Shown here: piece after piece, positions 8,578-18,305 of the stretch
Numbering within the stretch: position 1 is the first letter of the stretch
Layout: the number at the start of each line of letters is the position of its first letter
Origin: Verrucomicrobiota bacterium
GTDB lineage: Bacteria; Verrucomicrobiota; Verrucomicrobiia; Opitutales; Opitutaceae
DNA length: 20,509 nucleotides
Direction: 5' to 3'
Assembly: GCA_030916665.1 (NCBI GenBank)
Contig: JAUPWC010000545.1
Span: 1 to 20,509, forward strand
Translations under genes and position numbers: made by a program
Notes under the pieces: generated by a model
Database searches by the model: none
What the model saw: the letters and a program-made list of their open reading frames with translations, nothing else
Told to the model about the DNA's origin: nothing

Positions 8578-9357
8578 ATGAAAAACCCGTTGTTTCGTCT
8601 CGTCTCCCTGATCGCCCTCGGCGTGACGGCCCTCACCAGCGCCGCCTCGGCCAAGGAAACCTTCGTCATGGTCCACGGCGCCACCGCCGGCGGCTGGGAA
8701 TGGAAGCGCTGCGGCGCCTTCCTCCAGCAGGACGGCCACACCGTCTATCGCGCCACGCTCACCGGTCTCGGCGAGCGCATGCACCTCAGCAGCCCCGACA
8801 ACGACCTCCAGACCCACATCAACGACGTCGTGAACCTGATCCTCTTCGAGGACCTGCACGACATCGTGCTCACCGGCCACAGCTACGGCGGCATGGTCAT
8901 CACCGGCGTGATGGACCGCGTGCCCGAGCGCATCAAGCACGTCGTCTTCCTCGACGCCGCCGTGCCGCAGGACGGTCAGTCCATCTGGGACATCTTCGGC
9001 GGCCAGAGTCCCACCGGCCCCCGGTTCGCCGACGGTTTCATGCAGGTGCCCTGGGTCAAGCCCGGCGACAAGCCGCCGCACAGCATGAAACAATCCATCA
9101 AGTGCTTCAACCAGCCCGTCTCCTACAAGAACCCCGCCGCGCTCGCGCTCAACGTCACCTACGTCGCCTTCGTGCCGAAGGACAAGTCGGCCGAGGAGCG
9201 CGCCAAGACCGACAAGAGTTGGCAGAACGCCGCCGCCCGCGGCTGGACCATCCGCACCTTCCCCGGCGGCCACGTCGCCCAACAGGAAGACCCGCGCGGC
9301 GTCGCCACGCTCATCGCCGAGTCCGTCAACGACAAGAACCAGCCCGTCGCCAAGTAG
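8578..9357 (+). CDS. Exported small alpha/beta-fold hydrolase (Abhydrolase_6 / esterase type)
   Basis: A 259-residue protein with signal peptide MKNPLFRLVSLIALGVTALTS ending near ASA. It is unrelated to the neighbouring CE1 enzymes. The oxyanion region FVMVHGATAGGWEWKRCG, the segment ATLTGLGERMHL, nucleophile S102 in GHSYGGM and H232 in GGHVAQQEDP match small esterases related to EstC and to the hydroxynitrile-lyase/methyl-ketone-esterase group. The acid residue is not clear by eye. These enzymes act on small esters; a role in cleaving side-group esters released from plant material is only suggested by context. The frame is open upstream to 8377, but that stretch is the composite repeat, so the ATG with the signal peptide was chosen. 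Its leader is strongly pyrimidine-rich (CCCATCCCCCATCCCTC). The TAG stop is followed by GGC. Confidence 0.82.
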   Translation: MKNPLFRLVSLIALGVTALTSAASAKETFVMVHGATAGGWEWKRCGAFLQQDGHTVYRATLTGLGERMHLSSPDNDLQTHINDVVNLILFEDLHDIVLTGHSYGGMVITGVMDRVPERIKHVVFLDAAVPQDGQSIWDIFGGQSPTGPRFADGFMQVPWVKPGDKPPHSMKQSIKCFNQPVSYKNPAALALNVTYVAFVPKDKSAEERAKTDKSWQNAAARGWTIRTFPGGHVAQQEDPRGVATLIAESVNDKNQPVAK

Positions 9358-9365
9358 GGCTCGAC

Positions 9366-9432
9366 AGGTGGAACGCCCTGACCCCAGGGCGTTTCTTTCG
9401 CGCGAGCGCGCTGAGGTCAGCGCGCTCCACCC
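9366..9432. repeat. Double-hairpin intergenic repeat, copy 2
   Basis: The left hairpin is ACGCCCTG-ACCC-CAGGGCGT and the right is AGCGCGCTGA-GG-TCAGCGCGCT. The edges are AGGTGGA and GCTCCACC, which also pair with each other. The element starts 8 nt after the preceding stop and ends 7 nt before the next ATG, so it occupies almost the whole 82-bp gap. Confidence 0.88.
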
Positions 9433-9439
9433 TTTTCCC

Positions 9440-11571
<2,132 letters not shown>

Positions 11572-11623
11572 GCGCGGGCCGGGTCACAAGGGCGCCAGCA
11601 GGCGGAGTCCTCACGGGCAAATT

Positions 11624-11648
11624 GGTTGGCGTGATACAGCCGCCAACC
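11624..11648. terminator. Hairpin between convergent genes (possible terminator)
   Basis: GGTTGGCG at 11624-11631 pairs perfectly with CGCCAACC at 11641-11648 around a 9-nt loop. It lies between the convergent CE1 (ends 11571) and GH29 (ends 11761) genes. There is no T-tract on either side, so intrinsic termination is uncertain. The rest of the gap shows nothing recognisable. Confidence 0.35.
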
Positions 11649-11760
11649 TAGGTGCCGGGAGGCTCGGGACTTGGCGGCCGGGGTGCGCCGACGCTAAGTT
11701 TTAGAAGGGGAAGCCAACTTTCCTGATGTTGCCCGGGGAGATCTAGACTGCAAACCCACC

Positions 11761-13176
11761 TCAGCGTTCGATCACGGTGCCTTCGTATTCGACGACATAG
11801 ACCGTGCCCAGCGAGTCGTTGACCCAGCGCTCGGGGTGGAAGAAGCGGCGGCCGTCGGGGGCGGTCTTCACTTCCAGCGGCGTGCGCGCGGGGTCGTCGA
11901 GCTTGTGGACGGACCTGATGGCATTCTTGAAAGCGGGGAGCGTGAAAACGCCGAGCGGGCCGTCGCGCTCGACCTTGAAGAGCGTGAAGAAGAGTTTCCC
12001 GGGCATCGTGGTGCAGCGCCAGTCGGAGAAGGGCAGGAACACGGGCTCGCCCGCGCGGTTTCTGAGCTTCGCGGCGTATTCGCCGAACTCCTCGCCGAAG
12101 GGCGAACGGCCGGCGCCGTAGATCGCCTCGCCGTTCCCGCGCAGCCACGCGCCGACCTCGCGCAGGGCGTCCTGGCTGGGCTGCGGGATGACGCCCTCGG
12201 CGGTGGGGCCGACGTTGAGCAGGTAGTTGCCGCCCTTGGACGCGATGTCCACCAGCTTGAAGACGAGTTCGCCGGGAGACTTCCAGTTGTGGTCGTCGCT
12301 GCGGTAACCCCAGGTGTGGTTGAGCGTGGCGGGGACCTCGAAGGCTTCGTTGCTGGCCTTGGGCGGGATGACGTTGTCGCCGGTGCTCGCGTAGTCGCCG
12401 ACGGCGCCGAGGCGGCCGTCGATCAGGCAGTCGGGCTGGAGCGTGCGCACGATGTCGGTGAGCCGTTTCGGCCGGTCGCCGGTCATCATTTGCGGCGTGT
12501 CGAACCAGATGAGGCACATCGGACCGTAGTTCGTGAGCAGCTCGCGGAGCTGCGGCTCGACCTTGCCCTGGAGGTATTGGTCGTAGGCGCCGCTCTTGTC
12601 CTTGGTGGCGTTGTCGGGGAAATCCCAGTTGTTGCCCGCGCCGCCCGGTTCGTGCCAGTCCTGCGCCTGCGAGTAATAGACGCCGAAGCGCAGGCCGCGC
12701 TTGGCGCAGGCGGCGGCGAGCTCGGCGATGATGTCGCGCTTGAACGGCGTGGCGTCCACGACGTTGAACGGGCTGGCGGCGGACTTGAAGAGCGCGAAGC
12801 CGTCGTGGTGCTTCGAGGTGATGACGACGTATTTCATGCCGGCGTCCTGCGCGAGCTGGGCCCAGGCGTCGGCGTCGAAGCGGACCGGGTTGAACCAGGA
12901 GGCGAGCTGCGAGTATTCGGCGTTGGGGATGCGGAGCCGGTGCTGCACCCATTCGCCGATGCCGGGCGAGCGCTGGCCCTTCCAGTAGCCGGCGGGGATG
13001 GAGTAGAGCCCCCAGTGGATGAACAGGCCGAACTTGTCGTGCCGGAACCACTGCAGCCGTTTCTCCTTCGCCTCGCGGCTCTCGGGATCGGGGGCGGTTG
13101 AACCGGCTGAAGCCAGCACCCCCGGCAGCAGACAGGAAAACCAAACGGCCAGGACAGCGGCGGAGCGGAGCTTCAT
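11761..13176 (-). CDS. Exported GH29-family alpha-L-fucosidase
   Basis: A 471-residue enzyme, usual length for GH29. The N-terminus (MKLRSAAVLAVWFSCLLPGV) is a signal peptide. The catalytic barrel opens with WFRHDKFGLFIHWGLYSIPA and contains the active-site segment VVITSKHHDGFALF. The predicted nucleophile is D226 in LIWFDTP, close to the equivalent position in characterised enzymes. FEVPATLNHTWGY replaces the more common WE-x-C-M-T-x-N-x-x-WGY segment and may hold the acid/base. GGNYLLNVGPTAEG closes the barrel and a C-terminal beta-sandwich follows (about 370-471). It releases L-fucose from glycans; fucosylated xyloglucan or algal polymers are plausible. The open frame extends to 13278, but the signal peptide places the start at 13176. 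It is divergent from the GH127 gene and convergent with the CE1 gene. Confidence 0.9.
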   Translation of the reverse strand: MKLRSAAVLAVWFSCLLPGVLASAGSTAPDPESREAKEKRLQWFRHDKFGLFIHWGLYSIPAGYWKGQRSPGIGEWVQHRLRIPNAEYSQLASWFNPVRFDADAWAQLAQDAGMKYVVITSKHHDGFALFKSAASPFNVVDATPFKRDIIAELAAACAKRGLRFGVYYSQAQDWHEPGGAGNNWDFPDNATKDKSGAYDQYLQGKVEPQLRELLTNYGPMCLIWFDTPQMMTGDRPKRLTDIVRTLQPDCLIDGRLGAVGDYASTGDNVIPPKASNEAFEVPATLNHTWGYRSDDHNWKSPGELVFKLVDIASKGGNYLLNVGPTAEGVIPQPSQDALREVGAWLRGNGEAIYGAGRSPFGEEFGEYAAKLRNRAGEPVFLPFSDWRCTTMPGKLFFTLFKVERDGPLGVFTLPAFKNAIRSVHKLDDPARTPLEVKTAPDGRRFFHPERWVNDSLGTVYVVEYEGTVIER

Positions 13177-13378
13177 GGGCGGTGGGGTGGGGGTAAACGC
13201 AGGACCGGATCCAATGGGACTGGAGAAGGCGGCACAGACAACGATGGGAACGCTTATATGGTTCAGTGGAGAGGGCACCAGACGGAATCTTGGGGACCGG
13301 TGTGACGGTCCTGCGGCAACGCGGACCGCCGTTCTTGCGCTGCGGCAGGGGCGGAAGTTAGATGCGGCCTCTTACCCC
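13177..13378. promoter_or_regulatory. Divergent intergenic region between GH29 and GH127
   Basis: These 202 bp must hold promoters for both divergent genes unless one is read through. TTATAT at 13254-13259 could be a -10 element for the + strand, but I find no matching -35. No strong palindromic operator is visible. ACGGTCC and GGACCGCCGT near 13307-13334 form a weak inverted repeat. Confidence 0.3.
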
Positions 13379-15763
13379 ATGAGAACACTCCGCGTTTCGG
13401 TGGTTGTTGGCAGTATCTGGTTGGTGGCGTCCATGCACGCCGACGTGAAGGTCACAAGGCAGGCCGAGACTTTCCCGCTGGCGCGCGTGCGGTTGCTGGA
13501 CGGGCCGTTCAAGCAGGCGCAGGAGGTCAACCGGCGCACCCTGCTGGCGCACGACGTGGACCGGCTGCTCGCGCCGTTCCGGATCGAGGCAGGCCTGCCG
13601 TCGCCCAAGCCGAAATATCCCAACTGGGAGAGCATGGGTCTTTCCGGACACAGCGCCGGGCACTATCTCACCGCGCTGGCGCAGGAGGTCGCGACGGGCG
13701 GCGGCGCCGAATGGCAGCAGCGCCTCGACGCGATGGTGGCCGGGCTGGCCGAGTGCCAGCAGGCGGGCGGCGACGGTTACGTCGGCGGCATCCCGCGCGG
13801 GCGCACGCTGTGGAACGACATCGCCGCGGGCCGGCACAATTTCCAGAGCTTCAGCCTGAACGGCGCCTGGGTTCCTTGGTATAACGAGCACAAGGTCTTC
13901 GCCGGCCTGCGCGACGCCTGGCTGCTCGCCGGCAGCACGCAGGCGCGCGACGTGCTCGTCCGCCTCGCCGACTGGTGCGACAGGCTGCTCGCCGGCCTCA
14001 CCGACGCGCAGTTCCAGGCCATGCTCGGCACGGAGCACGGCGGCATGAACGAGGTGCTGGCCGATGTTTACGCCCTTACCGGCGACGCGAAATACCTGCG
14101 CCTCGCCCAGCGCTTCTCCCACCGCGCCATTCTCGATCCGCTGCTGCGCCACGAGGACCGGCTCACCGGCCTGCACGCCAACACGCAGATTCCGAAGGTC
14201 ATCGGCTTCGCGCGCGTCGCCGAACTCGGCGGCGACGCCTCGTGGCGCGACGCCGCGCGCTTCTTCTGGACGCGCGTGAGCGGGCCGCGCGGCACGGCCT
14301 TCGGCGGCAACAGCGAGCGCGAGCACTTCAACCCGGCCGACGACTTCTCGGCGCTGCTCGAATCGCGCGAGGGCCCCGAGACCTGCAACACCTACAACAT
14401 GCTCCGCCTCACCGAGGGGCTGTTCCGCGCGGAGCCGGCGGCCCGCTACGCCGACTACTACGAGCGCGCGCTCTACAACCACATCCTCGCGTCGCAGCAC
14501 CCGGAGCACGGCGGCTACGTCTATTTCACGCCGCTCCGCCCACGCCACTACCGCGTCTATTCCAAGCCGGAGACCTGCTTCTGGTGCTGCGTGGGCACCG
14601 GCATGGAGAACCACGGCAAATACGGGGCCTTCATCTTCGGCCGCTCCGCGGACGACCGCGCGCTGTTCGTGAACCTCTTCATCGCCTCCGAACTGGACTG
14701 GGCCGAGCGCGGCGTGCGCGTGCGCCAGGAAACGGCGTTCCCCGACGAGGCGCGCACCGTCCTCGTGGTTTCGGCGGCGAAGCCGCAGCGCTTCGCGTTG
14801 CGCGTCCGCCATCCCGGCTGGTGCGAGCGCCCGGTTGTCACGGTCAACGGCGAGGCCGTCACGGCGCTCACGGCGCCCGTTTCCTACCTGGAAATCGAGC
14901 GCGAGTGGCGCGACGGCGACCGGGTCGCGGTCGCGCTGCCGATGCGCACGACGCTCGAACGCCTGCCCGACGGCTCCGACTACGCCGCGGTGCTGCACGG
15001 CCCGGTCGTGCTCGCGGCAAAAACCGGCACCGACGGCCTCGAAGGCCTCGTGGCCAACGACGGCCGCATGGGGCACATCTCCTCCGGCCCCTACCTGCCG
15101 CTCGATCGCGCACCGATGCTGGTGGGCGACGGTGCAAAGCTCGCCGAAGCGATCCGGCCGGTTGCGGGGCGTCCGCTGGTTTTCACGGCTGCCGACCTGA
15201 TCAAGCCGCAGGCATTCGCCGGCCTGGAGCTGGTGCCGTTCTTCCGCGTGCATGATGCGCGCTACATGCTCTACTGGCGCACGGTTTCGGCCGAGAAATA
15301 CCCGGAGGTTGTCGCCGCGTTGGAGGCGTCGGAGCAGGTGCGGCTGGCGCTCGAGGCGCGCACGCTGGATTTCGTCGCCCCGGGCGAACAGCAGTCGGAG
15401 GTCGAACATGGTTTCACTGGCGAGGCCACCCGCTCCTCGGCCCTGCACGGCCGGCGCTCACGCGATGCGGCTGCCGGCTGGTTTGCCTACAAGTTCAACG
15501 CCACCGCGGCAGGTGGCTCGCCCCTGGAGCTGATTGTCACCTACGACGGCGGCGAGCGCGACCGGAGTTTCGACCTGCTGGTGAACGACCGCGTGATTGC
15601 GACCGTTGGACTGAAGGGCGGGCCACGCGACCGCTTTGTGGAAGTGGCCTACGCGGTGCCCGCCGACTTGACCGCAACCGGCACGCTCACGGTGAAGTTT
15701 GCCGCGAAGGAGAAGGCGCGCACGGCCTCGGTCTACGGCGTGCGGCTGGTGAAGGCGGAGTAG
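13379..15763 (+). CDS. Exported GH127-family beta-L-arabinofuranosidase-like enzyme
   Basis: A 794-residue protein (DUF1680/GH127) with signal peptide MRTLRVSVVVGSIWLVASM. PLARVRLLDGPFKQAQ and WESMGLSGHSAGHYLTALA are typical N-terminal segments of the alpha/alpha barrel. The zinc-binding signature of GH127 is present: E334 and C336 in PETCNTYNML, and C403/C404 in CFWCCVGTGMENHGKY. E315 in the EHF motif is a candidate catalytic acid. The family removes beta-L-arabinofuranose by a retaining mechanism with a Cys nucleophile. After the barrel come beta-sandwich regions; the C-terminal part (about 675-794, from FTGEATRSS to VYGVRLVKAE) looks like the extra domain found in long GH127 proteins. The frame runs upstream to 13019 over the GH29 gene; the ATG at 13379 follows TCTTACCCC. 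The stop codon is part of the GTAGGG repeat. Confidence 0.9.
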   Translation: MRTLRVSVVVGSIWLVASMHADVKVTRQAETFPLARVRLLDGPFKQAQEVNRRTLLAHDVDRLLAPFRIEAGLPSPKPKYPNWESMGLSGHSAGHYLTALAQEVATGGGAEWQQRLDAMVAGLAECQQAGGDGYVGGIPRGRTLWNDIAAGRHNFQSFSLNGAWVPWYNEHKVFAGLRDAWLLAGSTQARDVLVRLADWCDRLLAGLTDAQFQAMLGTEHGGMNEVLADVYALTGDAKYLRLAQRFSHRAILDPLLRHEDRLTGLHANTQIPKVIGFARVAELGGDASWRDAARFFWTRVSGPRGTAFGGNSEREHFNPADDFSALLESREGPETCNTYNMLRLTEGLFRAEPAARYADYYERALYNHILASQHPEHGGYVYFTPLRPRHYRVYSKPETCFWCCVGTGMENHGKYGAFIFGRSADDRALFVNLFIASELDWAERGVRVRQETAFPDEARTVLVVSAAKPQRFALRVRHPGWCERPVVTVNGEAVTALTAPVSYLEIEREWRDGDRVAVALPMRTTLERLPDGSDYAAVLHGPVVLAAKTGTDGLEGLVANDGRMGHISSGPYLPLDRAPMLVGDGAKLAEAIRPVAGRPLVFTAADLIKPQAFAGLELVPFFRVHDARYMLYWRTVSAEKYPEVVAALEASEQVRLALEARTLDFVAPGEQQSEVEHGFTGEATRSSALHGRRSRDAAAGWFAYKFNATAAGGSPLELIVTYDGGERDRSFDLLVNDRVIATVGLKGGPRDRFVEVAYAVPADLTATGTLTVKFAAKEKARTASVYGVRLVKAE

Positions 15764-15824
15764 GGCCAGTCTTCGACTGGCCGCTCTGCCATGAAGGACC
15801 GCCCGTCTGCCAGGGCGTGTCCTT
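15760..15824. repeat. GTAGGG-type double hairpin at the GH127 stop codon
   Basis: The first 23 bases are identical to the element at 7357 (hairpin GGCCAGTC-TTC-GACTGGCC). A second hairpin follows: AAGGAC-CGCCC (15794-15804) with GGGCG-T-GTCCTT (15813-15824). TAG at 15761-15763 is the GH127 stop. The strong second stem between convergent genes may also act in termination. Confidence 0.82.
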
Positions 15825-15845
15825 CGAACCATGACCACGCGCAAC

Positions 15846-15931
15846 CCGTCATCCTGAACGAAGTGAAGCATCCAAGATTATGTCCGCTGGCGGTGGTGCA
15901 GCTGGATCCTGCGCACGGCTCAGGATGACGG
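15846..15931. repeat. GTCATCCTGA-type inverted repeat, copy 1
   Basis: CCGTCATCCTGA (15846-15857) pairs perfectly with TCAGGATGACGG (15920-15931). The inner parts GCATCCA and TGGATCC are also partly complementary. A second, diverged copy is at 17284. It lies in the convergent gap between GH127 and the bshA-like gene. Confidence 0.85.
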
Positions 15932-16026
15932 CAGGAACACGGATTAATGGTCGCTGAGTGGAACGCTCCGGTTGGGTCTTCCGCTTCAATGAGCAAACCG
16001 AATTTAGAAACGCCTGCAAAAATGCG

Positions 16027-17166
16027 TCAGGTTCGGATACCCACTTGCCGGTAGTAATCCACATACCGGCTGACGATGCGGTCGGCGGAGAACAGCTCGG
16101 TAGCGCGCTCACGGCCGGCTTTGCCGAGGGCGGCGCGGCGGGCGGGGTCGGCGAGGAGCGCCGCGACGTTGCGCGCGAGGGCGACGGTGTCGCCGAAGGG
16201 GGCGAGCAGGCCGTGCCGGTCGTGCTCGATCACTTCGGGAATGCCGCCGACGGCGAAGGCCGCGCTCGGGCACTCGAAGGTCATGGCCTCGAGGATGCTC
16301 AGGCAGAAGCTCTCCATCTCCGACGTGAACAGCGCGAGGTCGGCGGCGTGCAGGTAGTCCTCGATGGCGGTTACGTTTTCGCGCACGACGATGCGGTCGG
16401 CGAGGCCGGCCTGGGCGGCTTCGGAAAGGAAGGCGCCGGCCTTGCCGCCGGCGAGCACGACGAGCCGGAACGATTCGCGCGGGCGGATCTGCGCGACGGT
16501 CTGCAGCAGCAGGTCGGTGCGTTTGACCGGGCGGAGATTGGAAGTGTGCAACACCATCGCCTCGCCGACCGCCAGTCCGAGTTCGGTCCGCACGGCGTCG
16601 CGGGTGCGGGTGGGCGGCTGCGGGGCAAAGAAATTGGGGATGAGCTCGACCGGTCCGTGGAAATCCAGATGCGCCTTGATCTCGCGTTGGAGGAACTGCG
16701 AAACGGTGGTGACGCCATCGGCCTGGTCGAGCGCATGGCGGATGGCGGGACCGTAACCGGCGTCGCAGCCGAGCAGCATCACATCGGTGCCGTGCAGCGT
16801 GACGATGACCCGCGGGCGCTCCTCGGCGCGGAGCATGGACATGGCCAGCATCGCGGCGGTGGCGTGGGGCACGGCGTAGTGGACGTGCAGCACGTCGAGC
16901 CGGTGCGCGCGGCTCACCTCGGCGATTTTCACCGAGAGCGGCAGCGTGTAGTCGGGATACTTGAACAGGTCGTAGTCGTTGACCTGAACCGGGTGAAACC
17001 GGATGCGCGGATGATCGCGCGGCATGCGGAACGGTGCCGCGTGGCTGATAAAGTGCACCTCGTGGCCGCGTTGCGCCAGTTCCTCGCCGAGCTCGGACGC
17101 CAGGATGCCGCTGCCCCCGACGGACGGGTGGCAGATGATGCCGAGGCGGAGCGGGCGGTCAGACAT
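16027..17166 (-). CDS. bshA: BshA-type GT4 glycosyltransferase (N-acetyl-alpha-D-glucosaminyl L-malate synthase)
   Basis: A 379-residue cytoplasmic GT4/GT-B enzyme with no signal peptide. BshA transfers GlcNAc from UDP-GlcNAc to L-malate, the first step of bacillithiol synthesis. BshA-like segments include LGIICHPSVGGSGILASELG near the N-terminus, GHEVHFISHAAPFR, LDVLHVHYAVPHATAAMLA, VIVTLHGTDVMLLG, DGVTTVSQFLQREI and VELIPNF. The C-terminal nucleotide-sugar site has the E-x7-E motif E285/E293 (EMESFCLSILEAM) and FAVGGIPEVI. The start was set at 17166 (MSDRPLRLG) because the open extension to 17220 would be coded by a repeat. The leader contains a half-copy of the CACAGATG repeat. It lies downstream of bshB1-like and BshC-like genes on the same strand, which supports the assignment over a generic GT4. 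Confidence 0.87.
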   Translation of the reverse strand: MSDRPLRLGIICHPSVGGSGILASELGEELAQRGHEVHFISHAAPFRMPRDHPRIRFHPVQVNDYDLFKYPDYTLPLSVKIAEVSRAHRLDVLHVHYAVPHATAAMLAMSMLRAEERPRVIVTLHGTDVMLLGCDAGYGPAIRHALDQADGVTTVSQFLQREIKAHLDFHGPVELIPNFFAPQPPTRTRDAVRTELGLAVGEAMVLHTSNLRPVKRTDLLLQTVAQIRPRESFRLVVLAGGKAGAFLSEAAQAGLADRIVVRENVTAIEDYLHAADLALFTSEMESFCLSILEAMTFECPSAAFAVGGIPEVIEHDRHGLLAPFGDTVALARNVAALLADPARRAALGKAGRERATELFSADRIVSRYVDYYRQVGIRT

Positions 17167-17187
17167 GGTGCGGAGAGGATTCAGACC

Positions 17188-17208
17188 AACCACGGATGAA
17201 CACGAATG
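17188..17208. repeat. Half-copy of the CACAGATG-type repeat
   Basis: AACCACGGATGAACACGAATG resembles one arm of the element at 8358. No inverted partner is nearby. It sits 22-42 nt upstream of the bshA-like start codon and so in its probable leader. Confidence 0.6.
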
Positions 17209-17248
17209 CTGCCGAATCAAAAAAAACCTGCGGCATCATGGGGGAAAT

Positions 17249-17268
17249 ACCGGTCCGCGGACCCGGTT
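17249..17268. repeat. Short GC-rich hairpin with flanking T run
   Basis: ACCGGTCCGCGGACCCGGT contains the perfect 12-bp palindrome GGTCCGCGGACC and is followed by TTTT on the + strand. It lies between the bshB1-like and bshA-like genes. The T run is on the wrong strand to terminate bshB1 transcription. Confidence 0.45.
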
Positions 17269-17283
17269 TTGGCCCCCGTTGCG

Positions 17284-17359
17284 TGTCATGCTGAGCACAG
17301 CGAAGAATCCAGCATGATTCGCGAAGCCACTTGGATCCTTCGCTTCGCTCAGGATGACA
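17284..17359. repeat. GTCATCCTGA-type inverted repeat, copy 2
   Basis: The arms 17284-17311 and 17332-17359 are reverse complements at 24 of 28 positions (TGTCATGCTGAGCACAGCGA versus TGTCATCCTGAGCGAAGCGA when inverted). It is the same family as the copy at 15846, so the two bracket the bshA-like gene. Confidence 0.85.
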
Positions 17360-17393
17360 GGTGGGGTGGGTTGCATCTGGGCGGTGTGTGGAT

Positions 17394-18128
17394 TCAGAAC
17401 TTGTGGGCGGCGCGGGTGAGCGGGGCGAGCGAGGCGAAGACGAGCGGGTCGTTGGGCCAGAGCGGCTGGGCGTGGCCGACGCCGGCGTTGAGGCCGTGGA
17501 CGCGCGCGCGGTCGATCTGCAGCTCGACGTAGTTGCGCGTCTTCATCTGCGTGACGTGGGCTTCCATCGCGGCCTTCCAGGCGGTCATGACTTCGGGGGC
17601 GGACACGTCGATGAGAACCGGCGGGGTGGCGCGGGGTTCGGCACCGGGACCGAGCGCGTAGAAGAACAGCTCGCCGATGGCGTGGGGCGTGAGATCGCGC
17701 AGCTCGGCCAGGCCGCCGTAACGGGCGAGGCGCGTGGCGTCGCGCACGAGGGTGCCGAGGCGCCAGTGGTCGGGGTGCTGGTTCGGCTCGACGGTCGGCG
17801 CGAGCACGAGGGCGGGGCGCACGCGGCGGAGCACGGCGGCGAGCCTGATCGCGTGGGCCGACTTGAGTTCGAGGTGGGCGTCGCCGTCGAGTTCGAGGAA
17901 TTCGAGGGTGGCGCCGAGGTGCTTGGCGGCGGCCTCGGCTTCCTTGGTGCGCTGGGCCGGAGTGCCGTTGGTGCCGGCCTCGCCGCGCGAGCAGACCACG
18001 AGATGCACGGGCCGGCCGGCGCGGGTCTCGCGGACGATGATGCCGCCGCAGCCGAACTCGATGTCATCGGGATGGGCGCCAAAGGCGACGAGCGGAGTGC
18101 GTTCAGGCGGGGTGGGGGCAAGCTTCAT
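17394..18128 (-). CDS. bshB1: BshB1-type PIG-L/LmbE-family deacetylase (bacillithiol biosynthesis)
   Basis: A 244-residue zinc-dependent deacetylase, the usual length. It would convert GlcNAc-malate into GlcN-malate, the second step of bacillithiol synthesis, in the cytoplasm. AHPDD (H19, D22) and HPDH (H121) provide the three zinc ligands; D21 is the expected catalytic base. SRGEAGTNGTPAQRTKEA and the family order up to the C-terminal segment beginning NYVELQ match BshB1 more than MshB or generic LmbE members. There is no signal peptide. The ATG at 18128 is preceded by TTTAGCCTGCAAC with no Shine-Dalgarno. Its function is supported by its neighbours: a BshA-type gene downstream (227-bp gap with repeats) and a BshC-like gene upstream (177-bp gap). 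A generic sugar-amide deacetylase is the alternative. Confidence 0.85.
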   Translation of the reverse strand: MKLAPTPPERTPLVAFGAHPDDIEFGCGGIIVRETRAGRPVHLVVCSRGEAGTNGTPAQRTKEAEAAAKHLGATLEFLELDGDAHLELKSAHAIRLAAVLRRVRPALVLAPTVEPNQHPDHWRLGTLVRDATRLARYGGLAELRDLTPHAIGELFFYALGPGAEPRATPPVLIDVSAPEVMTAWKAAMEAHVTQMKTRNYVELQIDRARVHGLNAGVGHAQPLWPNDPLVFASLAPLTRAAHKF

Positions 18129-18161
18129 GGTTGCAGGCTAAATTTCTCAGAAGGAATGGCC

Positions 18162-18186
18162 ACAAAAAGCACAAAAAACGCAAAAA
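18162..18186. repeat. Phased A-tract repeat upstream of bshB1
   Basis: Three A-tracts begin at 18164, 18173 and 18182 (A5, A6, A5), each separated by GC/ACG. The 9-nt period is close to the helical turn, so the DNA should be bent. It lies 34-58 nt upstream of the bshB1-like start codon, in or near its promoter. Confidence 0.6.
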
Positions 18187-18246
18187 TGGGGCCGGTCTCA
18201 GGATTGGAGCGGAAGCTGTGCAAACTGGGAATAGAGGCTTGTTGGG

Positions 18247-18301
18247 GTGGGCAGCTCGCTTGCGAGCGCTTCGGCAAGGCGCGCGCAAGCGTGCTGGCCC
18301 A
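18247..18301. repeat. Inverted repeat downstream of the BshC-like gene
   Basis: GTGGGCAGCTCGCTTGCGAG on the left pairs with GCGCGCAAGCGTGCTGGCCCAC on the right, with a few mismatches and one bulge. The left arm contains its own small palindrome (GCTCGCTTGCGAGC). It belongs to none of the other families here. It ends 5 nt from the BshC-like stop codon and could terminate that transcript. Confidence 0.65.
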
Positions 18302-18305
18302 CGAA

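Noticed and set aside
13251..13270. GAAC-N9-GTTC as an operator in the GH29/GH127 gap
   Set aside because: The arms are only 4 bp, which is expected by chance in a region this size.
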